Positions 1 through 12,200 of a stretch of DNA of 64,000 nt are shown piece by piece. The stretch lies in assembly GCA_029891385.1 (NCBI GenBank), contig CM057235.1, positions 19,709,120 to 19,773,119 on the forward strand. Reading direction: 5' to 3'. Made by a program: the position numbers and the translations under genes. The stretch comes from Erythroxylum novogranatense (Eukaryota > Streptophyta > Magnoliopsida > Malpighiales > Erythroxylaceae). The notes under the pieces are model-generated. The model was not told the origin of the DNA. It did not search any database and worked only from the letters and a program-made list of their open reading frames with translations. Within the stretch, counting starts at the first letter, position 1. The number at the start of each line of letters is the position of its first letter.

Positions 1-680
1 AATTTTCGAATGAGTTTAAAATCATTAATTCCCATTACTTTCTAAAAAAGGCATTTAATCCTAAATTTTTGGAACACCCAGAATCCATCCTATCGAACTT
101 ATTTTTGATCTGTTTCATTACCATTTAACTCTATAACTTATTATAGATATTTTTCATTATTTTGATGTTGAGTCCCACAAAATTTACTATTCATTCGAAA
201 ATATTATTCACTGAAAATAAAAAAATTATTCAATGAAAGGAAAGATTTGGGGTTTTACAATTATACACAAAAAGAACAAAATTCTCCTTTAATGAGTTTA
301 ATTCACCAACTAATTGAACTACGTCACAAAAATATTCCCCAATTGCCTTATCATCAAATTGACCATGAAATTATCTAATTATGGTCAATACTTATTTATT
401 AGATGCTTTAAATATTTTCAAATGGGTTAAAAATCATTAATATCCATTACTCTCCAAAAAGGATATTTTAGTCTTAAACTTTCGGAACTCTAGAAATCCA
501 TTCTATCAGACTTATTTTTGATTCGTTTCATTATCATTTAACTCTAAAACTTATTATGGATATTTTGTATTATTTCGAGAGGTTAGGTCCCACAAAAATT
601 TACTATTTATCCAAAAAAATACTATTCACTTAAAATAAAAAAAAAATTTTAAGTGAAAGGAAAGGTTGAGAGTTTTACAC
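1..680. repeat. Diverged tandem duplication, period about 412 bp
   Basis: Two related AT-rich copies lie at about 1-265 and 411-680. They share many blocks in the same order, including ATCATTAAT, CCATTACT, the run around TTATTTTTGAT, CATTTAACTCTA, GGTCCCACAAA and a closing GAAAGGAAAG followed by GAGTTTTACA or GGGTTTTACA. The first copy is cut by the window edge, so the full unit is unknown. No coding potential is seen. It could be part of a larger tandem array or two copies of a non-coding transposon fragment. Confidence 0.75.
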
Positions 681-1113
681 CTATCCCTACTTTGCTTCAT
701 TTTGTTCTTTACAATGGCCTACTCTTCACACTCATAAAGAATAAAAAAGAGGCAAAATAAAGGTCGTTTTTTTACTTTAGTCTAAGCTTATAAAATATTA
801 GGAACGATCTTTGTGGAGGAAGAAGATGTGCTACAATAATAATTTATAGCACAAAGTCTTTTTCTTATTTGCTTTTTATTTAATTTTTTAATATGATGAT
901 ATATCAGTAAATTTTAGGTGAAGAATTCTCAAATATTGGGACCAGAAGAGTAAAAGAGATGACACTCAGCTTATTGAATCCTTTGTTTAAATAGTTAAAA
1001 AGTTTATTTCTTTATAAGATTATAGAACAAAAATGGGATATAACTAATGGATGATTGTATATATCTTACATGATATGCAATGAATTTGAGAAACTACATA
1101 TATGGGCTGCAAG
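681..1113. other. Gene-free flank of the NdhV-like gene
   Basis: AT-rich sequence between the tandem duplication and the stop codon of the minus-strand gene. It must hold the 3' UTR and poly(A) site of that gene. I see no ORF, RNA gene or repeat I can support. Confidence 0.5.
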
Positions 1114-2406
1114 TTATGTCTTTTTGTCCCAGACGGGAATGATCCCTTGAGCTGCTAACCTCTTACGCACCCAGAATACAATATGCTTCCCAGTAATTTT
1201 CTTTTCATCGATCAGAAAAGGCTCCACAGTGCTTACCTCTGAGCCATATGACGATAAAGAAAAGCCTTTAGGACCTGTCCAGCCACAACAACCGATGAAT
1301 GATGATGCTAAGCTGTTCTTTTAGCTTGTACATGTATGTATGTATGTATGTATATACTTATGGCTTTAATATGTAGTTACCTGTGAGAACTCCGTTAGGA
1401 AAGAAAGCCCAAAAGGAGTAAGGCTTGCCCTTCTTCAGAAATGAGCCTTCCAACTGTTACATTAGTTCCAAAGGAAAAGTTAATTAATGGAACTTGATTT
1501 GAAACCAATATAGGTAATCAATGAGGAAAATGGGGGTAGCCTGACTCTGTTATCTTGGAAAGACAGGTCAAGTTCTGTAATATCTTCTTCAGCTTCAAGG
1601 GTTGTTTTAAGTGAAGGAAGAACGTCCTCATCCATCAACCGAGGAAGTGGCTTTGGAGGAGCTTTTGCTGCTGGTTTGGGCCTCACGGGTTCTTTTGTTT
1701 CAACTGCTTTCACTTCCTTTTTCTCATTCTCAGCAGCGACTAATGAATCAAATAGTCAATGTAGGTTGATGCTTTATGCAAACAAAACATAGTGATTGGA
1801 AGGTCACATACCTGCGTAACTAGATGATTCTTGCACCGCAGAGCAGCTTATACATCTTCTCAATGTCATGGAATGGCTAACCATCTGCTGGGCATGATTG
1901 CAGTAGCAGAAACCATATGCAATGGAATGAAATAGAAAGAGAATGGATTAAGTAGCAAGAAGTAAGATTTTAGAAATTCCCATTCTAAGAAACCGGTCTC
2001 ACCCGAAAGCATGTGCCCTTGACAACCCAAGATTAGCAGAAGCTGTCTTTCTTTTTACTATCAGTAATACATCAATTCCAATTAGACTAAAACAAAATCA
2101 TTCATCTCTTGTAAAAGAGTTCCAAACAGAGTTTGATCTCTGAAACCTCATCTGCTCTTTACATATATGGTATTAAAAACCTCATTTGCATTACTGCTGT
2201 AACAATTCGGACAAGCCTCCAATATGATATGTTCTGAACCATACACGAATGACAGAAGGTCCACGTACCATATGGAGATTGTAGAAGGTGGTCCTGCGTG
2301 TGGCATATCTACTCAAGTATGCAGGTGATGGTGTGAAGCCGGAAACTCCCATGGATCCAACTCCCCCTCGACCTTGTGTTGCCAGTTTATGAACCACCAT
2401 ATTCAT
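1114..2406 (-). CDS. Chloroplast DUF2996-type protein, probable NdhV subunit of the NADH dehydrogenase-like complex
   Basis: Five exons on the minus strand join in frame to 212 codons: 2269-2406, 1812-1884, 1546-1739, 1381-1453 and 1114-1274, all with GT-AG junctions. The N-terminal part (about 70 residues, rich in Ser, Arg and Thr, few acidic residues) looks like a plastid transit peptide. A linker rich in Lys, Pro and Ala (KPAAKAPPKPLP) follows. The conserved C-terminal domain has EEDITELDLSFQDNRLEGSF, KPYSFWAFFPNGVLTGPKGF, STVEPFLIDEKKITGKH and ends WVRKRLAAQGIIPVWDKKT. This pattern matches my memory of the plant and cyanobacterial DUF2996 family, whose Arabidopsis member NdhV stabilises the stromal side of the photosynthetic NDH-1 complex in cyclic electron flow. 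Exons 2-5 are firm. Exon 1 is inferred from an open frame and a GTACGT donor, and the start could instead be an ATG at 1884. The family assignment is from memory. Confidence 0.72.
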
Positions 2407-2924
2407 TTAAGAAATGTAGGCAATAAATCTCTTACTTTTTCAATATTTTGTCTTTTGTCGTCTTCTTTTTTCTTTACTTGTAAAGAGGACCAGAAGCAGA
2501 GTTGAACAGCAAGCTGGAAGAGGGAGTCTTCCATTCCTAATCCACACAATGCTAGGTAGAATATATGCCACTGATTGGTTTTTGGTTTTACTTAGTGGTC
2601 CTGGTCCACCATTATCTGTCAATTATTTGTTTTTCTGTTATTCTCTAGCATGTCAAGTAATTGTAATTCTAATCGCTTAGCCAACCATCATTTATAAACT
2701 TAGTGCACGCAGAACTTAAAGTTTGACTTCATGTAACTAAAACATGCTTAAGATGTGTGATACGCTTTACATAGGATTTAGGTCCTAGACATTGTTTGTG
2801 TCATTGTGCTTTGCTAGCGTTATTGCTCTAGTGCAAAACTCTACTTCTAATAACATAAATTTGCATATGTTTCTTAGCATTGTAACATAAATCCTTAATT
2901 TTTCTCTTCAAATATACAATATTA
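2407..2924. other. Upstream region of the NdhV-like gene
   Basis: This stretch should contain the promoter and 5' UTR of the minus-strand gene at 1114-2406. I see no clear TATA box placed well for it. A small open frame at 2440-2622 on the minus strand has no recognisable protein features and is not called. Confidence 0.4.
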
Positions 2925-3612
2925 AGTGTCTGTTTGTTTCAACTTTTGGAGGGTAAATAGGTACTTTTTTTACTGCAAAAATTGTTTTTTAAAAAATTGA
3001 ATGTTTGGTTATAAATCCAAAAGCATTTTTTTTCTTCATAGAAACGGTTTTTTCAGAAACTAAAATACAACTTTCTCATAAGCTCAAACTTGGAGCTTTT
3101 CTTTTCAGATAGATTTTTTAGATCAATTAATGAGTCTATGTTTAATCTCTTTTACCTTTACGCTTTACACATAATTCCCATAATACTCACAAACACATCT
3201 CCACATTTATTTTGAGATTTATATAATATTATTTGATTTTTTTCATATTTTAATATTTATTTTAATATTAGTTTTACTTATATTATAATCTATATAAAAG
3301 ATTTGGTTAAATATATTTTTATTTATGCTTTATATGGTTTAAAATTATATAATAATTAATATATTGTACTTTGCATATTCTTTAATATATTTTAAATAAT
3401 ATTTATATGCATAAATAATTTTATTACAAAATAAAATATAGTTAAAATTAAAAGCGTTTTTTATTTTTATGTTGCCAAATAGTTTATTATATGAAACTTT
3501 TCCAGAAAAGTTTTACAATCAACTAATTTTTTAGAAAAGCTCTACTGATAAAAGTTTTACTACCAAAAGCTTTACTGATATAAGCTCATCCAAACAGGCA
3601 TTAAAACAGGCA
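2925..3612. mobile_element. Possible non-autonomous DNA transposon (MITE-like)
   Basis: An AT-rich, non-coding segment has matching inverted ends. The left end reads AGTGTCTGTTTGTTT near 2933. The right end, read on the minus strand from about 3611, reads AGTGCCTGTTTTAATGCCTG, and a second version TGCCTGTTTGGATGAGC lies just inside. Both sides touch TTA or TAA, the target used by PIF/Harbinger-type MITEs. The interior has repeated motifs ending in AAAAGCTTTTACTGATA. There is no transposase. The exact ends are uncertain. Confidence 0.45.
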
Positions 3613-3993
3613 CTAAAACAATACATCACTCTTTTAGAGATAATAATAGAAACATATTAGACACCGATTGATTGATGGAAACTTGTTTTATGAACTTATC
3701 ATTAAAAAAGAACCATATATATAGTAGGTGAATAAGGAAACTTGTCCTCTGATCCAACTTATCATAATACATAAATCTAGTTGTAAAATAGAACATGAAT
3801 CAACTAGATTCAGGAAGATTTATAGTCGGAAATTAGTTAGTTTCAACGACATTTTATAACTACAAAATAATGTCAAAGGTTTTTAATTATAAGGCAACAT
3901 AATATTTTATCATATTCACGTAAATGCAAGAATAATGTAAGCGAACTAAAATTGAAGTAATGAATAAGGAACTACTACAGTGAGATAATTAGT
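3613..3993. other. Gene-free spacer before the gypsy element
   Basis: AT-rich sequence with no supported gene. It ends in TTAGT (3989-3993), which is repeated at 20339-20343 just beyond the other end of the gypsy element. Confidence 0.5.
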
Positions 3994-4530
3994 AACGCGC
4001 ACACATATAATTGAAAGACTGAAAAGTTTGGATTCAAGGAAAGAAGAAGAGGATAGATTCAAAATTAACTAAAATTAAATCTGATATGCAAGGTTTCAAA
4101 TTTACCTACTAGACCTCACGAAGAACTTGTCTTGAGCAACCTAGATAATAGGTAAAGAACAAACCAAAAAAAAAATTTTGGATCAAAATCACGCCACAAT
4201 CTGATTCTGTTGATAAGTGATGTTTAATTCCTAAATTGAAAAAAACAATAGGTGTTTCTCCTCTCAATATGGTTAGCGGCACATGAGAAAATAATCTGAT
4301 CAAAAGTTGTCTTTCCCTAACCTTAAAGAGAGTATTTATGCCTAGGTCAAATAATAAAAAACTTGAGCTAAATAATACATGGAAGTCTAAAATAAACATA
4401 ACTTAAAATAAGTCCAAAATATAATAGTAAAAAACACACCTAGGCTTGATTCAACGCGGCTCCCAAGTCTGATCATTGGTACACCTCTTCTATTGGGCTT
4501 AAGTGATGATGTGCTACTCAATACAATGCT
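3994..4530 (-). repeat. LTR of the gypsy element (left copy)
   Basis: This copy matches the inverted copy ending at 20338 and, over its first about 117 bp, the stub at 19355-19471. On the minus strand a TATA-like CATAAATAC lies near 4331-4340, just where the inverted copy has GTATAAATAC at 19995-20004. The LTR end nearest 3994 is the U5 end in element sense. The start of U3 is not clear, so the right boundary is approximate. Confidence 0.65.
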
Positions 4531-4708
4531 CTTCAAGTCCCAAGTGAGTCCAATGCAAGGATTTGAGATAAATGAATCATTTTGGGTTGTGATTCAGATA
4601 GCTCTCCTCCAATAGGCGTAGTGCACTTCATCCTCTTCACAAATTGACCCACTTGAGCATAGAGAGCCTCCTTAAGTCTCTTGATCCTAACTCTAGACAT
4701 AGGTCCAA

Positions 4709-7116
4709 TTAGAATGACAAGCTTGCCCTGTCATGCACGCCATCTCCATGATGATCCTTACTCCTTCTCACATCGGTCCCTCCCTCCTTGAGAAGATTCG
4801 TCTTTAAATCTGAATCCATATCAAAAGGAGAAAGGTCAACAACATTAAAGGTAGCAGAAACATTGTACTCACATGGCAGATCAATCTTGTAGACATTGTC
4901 ATTGATCCATTCCAACACCTAAAATAGACCATCACTCCTAGGATCTAACTTGGACTTCCTTTGGGCAGGAAACCATTCCTTCCTCAGATGCACCCAAATC
5001 TAATCACCATGTTGAAAAGTCACTAACTTTCTCCCCTTGTTGGCTTGCTTCGCATACACCATGTTTTTATGCTCAATGTACTGTCTCACCTTCACATGCA
5101 AGTCCCTAACCATCTCAGCTTTCCTCTTGTCATTTGTACTAGACAACTCAAGCAAGGGTAAAGAAACCAAATCCAAGACAGTCAAAGGAATAAAATCATA
5201 TACAAGCTCAAAAGTTGAAAAACCTAAGGTGGAATGTACACATCTATTATATGCAAACTCAATAAATGACAAACAATCACCCCAAATTTTTAAAAGTTTA
5301 CCAACTATAGCATGCAACAAGATACCTAAGGTTCTATTAACAACCTCAATATGTTCATCTGTCTGTGGATGACAAGTAATAGAATAAAGCAATTTAGTAC
5401 CCATCTTTTCCCATAAAAAGCGCCAAAAAAGGCTAAAAAATTTAACATCTCTATCTGAAACAATAGACCTAGGAATACCATGCAATCTAACAATATCCCT
5501 AAAGAATAAATTAGCAATATACAAAACATCATCAGTTTTATGGCATGCAATGAAATATGTCACCTTACTAAATTGATCAACAACAACAAAGATGTTATCA
5601 TACCACTTCTTTATTCTAGGCAGTCCTAAAACAAAATTCACAGAAATATCAACCCAAGGTTCAGTAGGCACAGGTAAAGGGGTATACAATCTATGGGGTT
5701 TAATAGTAGATTTTGCCTATCTATATGCAATGCATTTGGCATATACGCGCTCAACATCCCCACGCATACCAGGCTAATAGAAATGTCCATGCAAAATTTC
5801 CAATGTCTTAGCAATCCCAAAATAACTCATCAATCCGCCACTATGGGCCTTGTGCACAAATCAAGCACGTAAAGAACAGTTAGGCACACACAGTTGATTA
5901 CCATGATACAATCATGCCTATAAAATTTCTGGAATGCAATATGCTCACAAGCAGTATACACATTAACAAAATCATCATTAGAAGTATACATGTCCTTAAG
6001 CTGCTCAAATCCTAATAATTTAGAACTAAGAGTATAAATTAAGGAATACCTCCTAGATAAAGCATTAGCGCCCACATTTTCCTTCCCTTGCTTGTAATGT
6101 AGCAGATACGAAAATGTCTCCAAAAACTCCACCCAAGTGGTATGTCTCTTGTTCGGCTTGCCCTGTCCTTTCAAGTGCTTTAGGGACTTATGATCTGTCA
6201 GAATGACAAACTCTATGGGTTAAAGGTAACGTTTTCACACCTCCAATGCTCTCACCACAGCATAAAGCTCCTTATCATGGGTCGGATAGTTGAGTTGTAC
6301 ACCACTCAACTTTTCACTAAAATAAACTACTAGTTTGTTTTTCTGCGAAAACACAGCACCTATACCAATACCAGAAGTATCACATTCATCCTCAAAAGCT
6401 TTCTCAAAGTTAGGTAAACACAAAATAGGAGTAGAACACAATTTTTCTTTCAATAAATTAAACGCATGCTCTTGTTCCTCACCCTATGTAAACCTTTTCT
6501 CCTTCTTGACTATTTTAGTCAAAGGAGCAGCAACGGTAGAGAAATCTTTCACAAACCTAATATAGAAACTAGCAAGTCTATAAAAAAACTCCTCACTTTA
6601 CTAGCACTCTTAGGCGTCGACCATTCTTAGATAGCCTTCACCTTCTCCTCATCAACCTCGATTCCTCTAGAACTAACTACAAACCCTAAGAATACAAGCC
6701 TATTAATGCAAAAAGTATACTTCTTAAGGTTCACATACAGTTTTTCTTATCTCAATACATCCAAAACACATCTCACATGCATGACATGCTCATCAAGATT
6801 AGTGCTATATATCAAAATGTTAACAAAGTAAACAACCACGAAATGGCATAACACATGATTCATCAACCTCATAAAAGTACTCTGGGTTCATTAGTTAAAT
6901 CAAATGGCATAACTAACTACTCATACAACCCATATTTACTTTTGAAAGTAGTTTTCCATTCATCTCCTGGTTTCATTCTAATCTGGTGGTATCTACTTTT
7001 CAAGTCAATTTTTGTAAAGATACATGCACCATGCAATTCATCAAGCACATCATCTAACCTAGGGATAGGGTGGTGATACTTTAGAGTAATTTTGTTAATA
7101 GCTCTACAGTTCACAT
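4709..7116 (-). pseudogene. Ty3/gypsy pol fragment: reverse transcriptase (C part), RNase H, integrase, C-terminal tail
   Basis: Read on the minus strand, the fragment opens inside reverse transcriptase ([20 protein letters not shown], then [13 protein letters not shown], about 6917-7114). It goes on to RNase H ([21 protein letters not shown] near 6235-6453, and [17 protein letters not shown] near 6060). The integrase core at 5000-5689 contains WVDISVNFVLGLP, VVVDQFSKVTYF, SDRDVKF and HPQTDEHIEVVNRTLG. The tail at 4709-4918 contains KIDLPCEYNVSATFNVVDLS. Stops and frameshifts separate the open pieces. In the integrase the usual HPQTDGQ motif reads HPQTDEH. This is the 3' half of the polyprotein whose 5' half lies at 16570-18757, beyond the inserted copia element. 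Confidence 0.88.
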
Positions 7117-9203
7117 TGTTGGATCGGAAAAAGAAAACATGTTTTGTTTGGAAAAACGATAGATTTCAAAACTTTTAAGAAATCATTACTTGCAGCGGAA
7201 GCAACAAATCCAAATCAACATGTCAATCCATACATGATATGTTATAAGGATAATAAAATATAAACAAGATCAGGAGTATTACCGACTCCTTCACTACAGA
7301 CTTTAAATCCTCATTGCTTATCCTCTCCTTCTTCGTATCCAAATCCTTTGCCTTTGACTCTTTTCCTTTAGCAATCTACTTTCTCCTTGTTGTAGTATCC
7401 TCAACCAATTAGATTTACCACCTGTTCTTCAAGGACAATTAGGTTAACAAAATCCTTTGGTGCGAAAGGAGAAGAAATGTTTGGAGGAGATTTTCTTAGA
7501 AGAAGAAGAAGCAAAATTGAAACTCTTTCAATTGGTATTTTCGATTCTCTCTTTCATGAAAGGAGAGAAGGTGTAAAGAACATGTAAGAACTCTTTCTTG
7601 CCTACCAATTTCAGATATGCATGGATGGAAGGAGAGAGGCATCAAATGCATCACTTCTTTCATTAATCACTCATAAAATAGCCAATAAATGAGATTATCT
7701 TCATTTATCTTTATGATGGCTATTTGAAAAGACCATAACCTAAAATTCAATACCCAATTTCGGTTTTGCCAAGAAGAAAGAAGGAAGATGGTCTATCTAA
7801 TGTACATATTTCATCTTTAATCTAATGAATGTAAATAGGTTACAAGCCAACATTAAAAGACAACCATTAAACCATTTAATGGTAAGTTCATAACTCCATT
7901 TAATGATGATTAACCATAATAAAGACCATCTTTATTTAGCATTTTAATGTCAAATGAGTGGTTACACATTTAACCTAGGAATAACTGAAATTGCTATCTT
8001 CTTCTTAAAAAAATTGTTTTAATATAATTAATCTAATTAATTTCATTAAACCAAAAACCAAGCCCATTACTAAATGTACATTTGGGCTTCTTTAATTAGA
8101 CCAAGCCCAAGATTCAATTATGGGCTTTTAATTAACCTCCATTTATATTTCTTACTTAGCTTGATAACCTTCCTTAAAGCCAAGTGGAGAATCTTATTGG
8201 ACTTTGATAATTAAGCTCCATAAGCCCGTAATTAATTCAATCTCATTAGAATTAATTCTAGCTTATTAACTAAATGTCATTCCACTAAAGACAATTAGTT
8301 GAACTCTTGAATTATTAAATATTATGAGAATATGTCCAATTGTAAACCCTATTTAGAATCTTATTATAGTCATCCGCACAACAAAGGGTAAAATTACCGT
8401 TTTGCCCTTATGTTGGTTTTTCCTTCTGATCTCTCATTTTACTTTATATGGTGATTAACACATAAGATCTCATCTCAGTGTTAAGACTTGATGGGTAGCT
8501 AGTCCATCAAACTACTGGCGCCAGTTTAATCACCAAATCTCCTTAAAACATCTAGAAGAGATGATAACACTATAAACTCTTTATTTGAGTGAATGTTCTC
8601 GATACATGTTTCAATTAATAATTCCAACATGCGACCTCGGATTAATACTCTGTAAAAATCTATTCCGATCATATCAAGAATTATAATGAAACATATATGA
8701 GTACACCACTCATCAAGATTATGGTTCATAATAAGCGAATGCTTAAGTTGTATGTTTTAAGATTAAAGTAACGGCCCACTTTATTCTTGAAAACATAATT
8801 GATTCCAGATTCATTTAATAGTGCCATTATCGATGGTCAACTACTATCATGATATGAAACTCATCATTCCCTTGAAGTAAACTCCTTTACTTATATGGAG
8901 ATAAATCGCAACACTACAGTCTAAACCATAATCAAGCGACCAACTTGATTATTCAACTATGAATCAATTAATTCATATTCTAATAATATACATGTTTCCC
9001 ATACATCTCTATGTATATGTATATTACTTACAAAAGAATCTTGGTACCTTATGACCAGATATATAATGCTCATACAGATAAAACCAAACTCTTTTTGTTT
9101 TATTAATAATAAATATTTTCATTACAAAACTGTAACTGAAGAAGATAAAGTTACATGTAAATACACTTGTTTTTCAGGGCACTATATTTACATAACTCCA
9201 ACA
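7117..9203 (-). repeat. 3' LTR of the copia element (full length, 2087 bp)
   Basis: It matches the right LTR along its length apart from a 200-bp segment (8078-8277) that the right copy lacks. It starts TGTTGG and ends CCAACA. A small open frame in the middle has a counterpart in the other LTR (15037-15225) but is not kept intact and is not called as a gene. Confidence 0.93.
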
Positions 9204-9217
9204 ATCTCCCACTTGCC
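9204..9217 (-). other. Polypurine tract of the copia element
   Basis: On the minus strand AAGTGGGAGAT lies directly before the 3' LTR. This is the usual plus-strand primer position in plant copia elements. Confidence 0.8.
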
Positions 9218-12200
9218 CTAAAGCAAGTTTGACATATCCCTCATTCCCATCCCTTCTAGGTGACCCTCAAAGCTCTTTTGAGTCAATGTCTTTGTGAACG
9301 GATCAGGAAGGTTTTGCTCGGTGGGAATCTTTACCACATCCACTTCTCCACGTTGTATTATCTCCCTTATAAGATGATAATTTAGCTCAATGTGTTTGGC
9401 AGCTTTGTGGTTCCGAGGTTCTTTAGAATTAGCCACTGCCCCACTATTATCACAATAAAGTGTAATGGTCTTTTCTGCCTCTGAAACTACCTCAAATCAT
9501 TTAGGAACTTCCGGAGCCAGACTGCTTCCTTTGCTGCTTCACAAGCAACAACATACTCAGGCTCCATAGTCGAATCAGCAATACAAGATTGCTTGACACT
9601 CCTCCAAACTATGGCTCCACCTCCTAAAGTAAATATAGAACCAGAAGTTGATTTCCTTGAATCAACATTTGATTGAAAATCAGAATCCGTATATCCTGTC
9701 GGAATAAGATTACTTCCAGAGTAAACAAGCATTAAGTTCTTCGTCCTATGAAGATACTTAAGTATACACTTAACCGCAATCCAATGTTCCATTCCTGGAT
9801 TGGATTGAAATCTGCTTACCAGTCCCACTTCGTAGCAGATATCCGGTCTAGTGCATAGCATTGCATACATCAAACTACCAACTGCCGAAACATATGGAAT
9901 GTTACGCATGCGTTCAACCTCCTCTTGGGTTTTAGGTACTTGTTCCTTTGAAAGTTTGATTCCATGTCTAGTAGGAGTAAAACCCCTCTTGGAATCTTGC
10001 ATGGCAAACTTATTGAGCATATTCTCAATGTAGGTTAGTTGAGACAAAGCTATCTGCTTGTTCTTTCGATCCCTTATAAGTTTGATCCCTAGAACATAGG
10101 TAGCCTCTCCTAAATCCTTCATTGAAAACTGTTCATTCAGTCATCCCTTAACCGCAGATAACATTCCCACATCATTCCCAATGAGCAGAATATCATCAAC
10201 ATACAGGATTAGGAAAGTAACCTTACCTTCTTGTATTATTTTATAAACACAAGGCTCATCTAGGTTTTGTATGAACCCATAGGTTTTGATAGCCTTATCA
10301 AACCTAATGTTCCAAGACCTAGATGCTTGCTTAAGTCCATAAATGGACCTTTGCAACTTGCAAACCTTATGCTCATTACCTGGCTCAATGAATCCTTCTG
10401 GTTGGGCCATATAAATGGTCTTCTCAAGATCCCCATTAAGAAATGCGTTCTTGATATCCATTTTTCATATTTCATAATCGAAATAGGCTGCTATGGCTAA
10501 AAGAATCCTGATGGACTTAAGCATGGCAACCGGAGAAAAAGTCTCCTCATAGTCTATACCCTCCTTTTGAGTATAGCCTTTAGCTACCAATCTAGCTTTA
10601 AAGGTCTCTACCTTTCCATCCGATCCCCTTTTCCTTTTGTAGATCCATTTACACCCTATGGCTTTTAGACCTGGTGGTTGATCTACAAGGACCCAGACTT
10701 CATTAGTATACATAGAATCTATTTCCGATTCCATCGCCTTGAGCCATTTTCCTGCATCAACATCATTAATAGCCTGTGTATACGTAATGGGATCTATTTC
10801 TTCTTGGTCCGAGATGGAAATTAAGCCTTCTCCTAAGCCCAGATACCTATCTGGCCATCTCACAACCCTCCCATTACGTCTAGGCACACCTTGATGTTTA
10901 GGTTGCACTTCTGATTCAACTCTTGAATCCATTTCGACATCTTGTTCTGTCATATCCAAAACAACTCTTGGCTTGGATGAAATAGCTAACTCCTTTAGTA
11001 CTACTTCACTTCTTCCTTTGTGATTTTTCACAAACTCTTCCTCTAAGAAGGTTGCATTTGTCGACACAAATACCTTCTTATCATGAGGACTGTAAAAATA
11101 GTACCCTCGAGTTCCCGTAGGATATCCTACAAACAAACATACTTCTGACCTTGTTTCCATCTTTGCGGATTCAGGCTTTAGAACATGGGCTGGGCAGCCC
11201 CAAGTCCTCAAATGCCTCAATGAAGGCACTCGGCCAGTCCACAACTTCCTAGGTATTTTATGCATCAATTTGGACGGAGCAAAGTTAAGAAGATATGTTG
11301 TCGTTTGTATGGCATATCCCCAGAACGATTCTGGAAGGCTAGCGTAGGACATCATTGATCTTACCATTTCCAATAGAGTTCTATTTCTCCTCTCTGCTAC
11401 ACCATTTTGTTGAGGTATACGAGGAGATGACAAACTGGAAACAATTCCATTGTCAATTAAATATTGCTGGAACTCTCCAGATAAATACTCACCACCTCGA
11501 TCTGATCGAAGCTGTTTTAATGGCTTGCTAAGTTGCTTCTTAGCTTCAGCTTTGAATTCTTTGAACTTTTCAAAAGATTCACTCTTTTTATGCATCAAAT
11601 ACAAATAGCCATGTCTTGAGTAATCATCTATAAAAATTATGAAATATTCATAACCTCTTCTAACTTGTACATTCATGGGCCCACACACATCAGTATGTAC
11701 CAGGTCCAATGTGTATTCATATCTGTTTTCTTTAGAAGGAAATGAGGCTTTGGTCATTTTTCCTTCAATACAAGATTCACAGGTGGGTAATGGATCACTA
11801 TCCAAGCCCATAAGGATCTCATCCTTTACTAGCCTGTCAAGTCTTTTCTGATTGATATGACCCATTCTTAAGTGCCACAGATACTTTGAATTAATGCTAG
11901 AGATTTTGGATTGTCTTGGTTTTATCAATTCTGTGGTGTTTAGTGAGCCTTTCATAGGTTCTATAAAAAATAATCCTTGTTTAGTTATCGCATCACAAAT
12001 AAAATCATTATTCTCATATATTGAAACAACCTTTTCAAAATATAAGGAATAACCAGATTTTATTAGACAAAAAATAGAAATCATGTTCCTTACAATCATT
12101 GGCATGTAATAAACATCCTCGAAATATAACATATGACCACTAGGAAAGTCCAAGATAACTACTCCCACTGATTCTGCTGAAACATAGGAACCATCTGCTA

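Noticed and set aside
2191..2406. Minus-strand 71-codon frame as a separate gene
   Set aside because: Its first 46 codons are better explained as exon 1 of the NdhV-like gene, with a GTACGT donor at 2268. The rest is intron.
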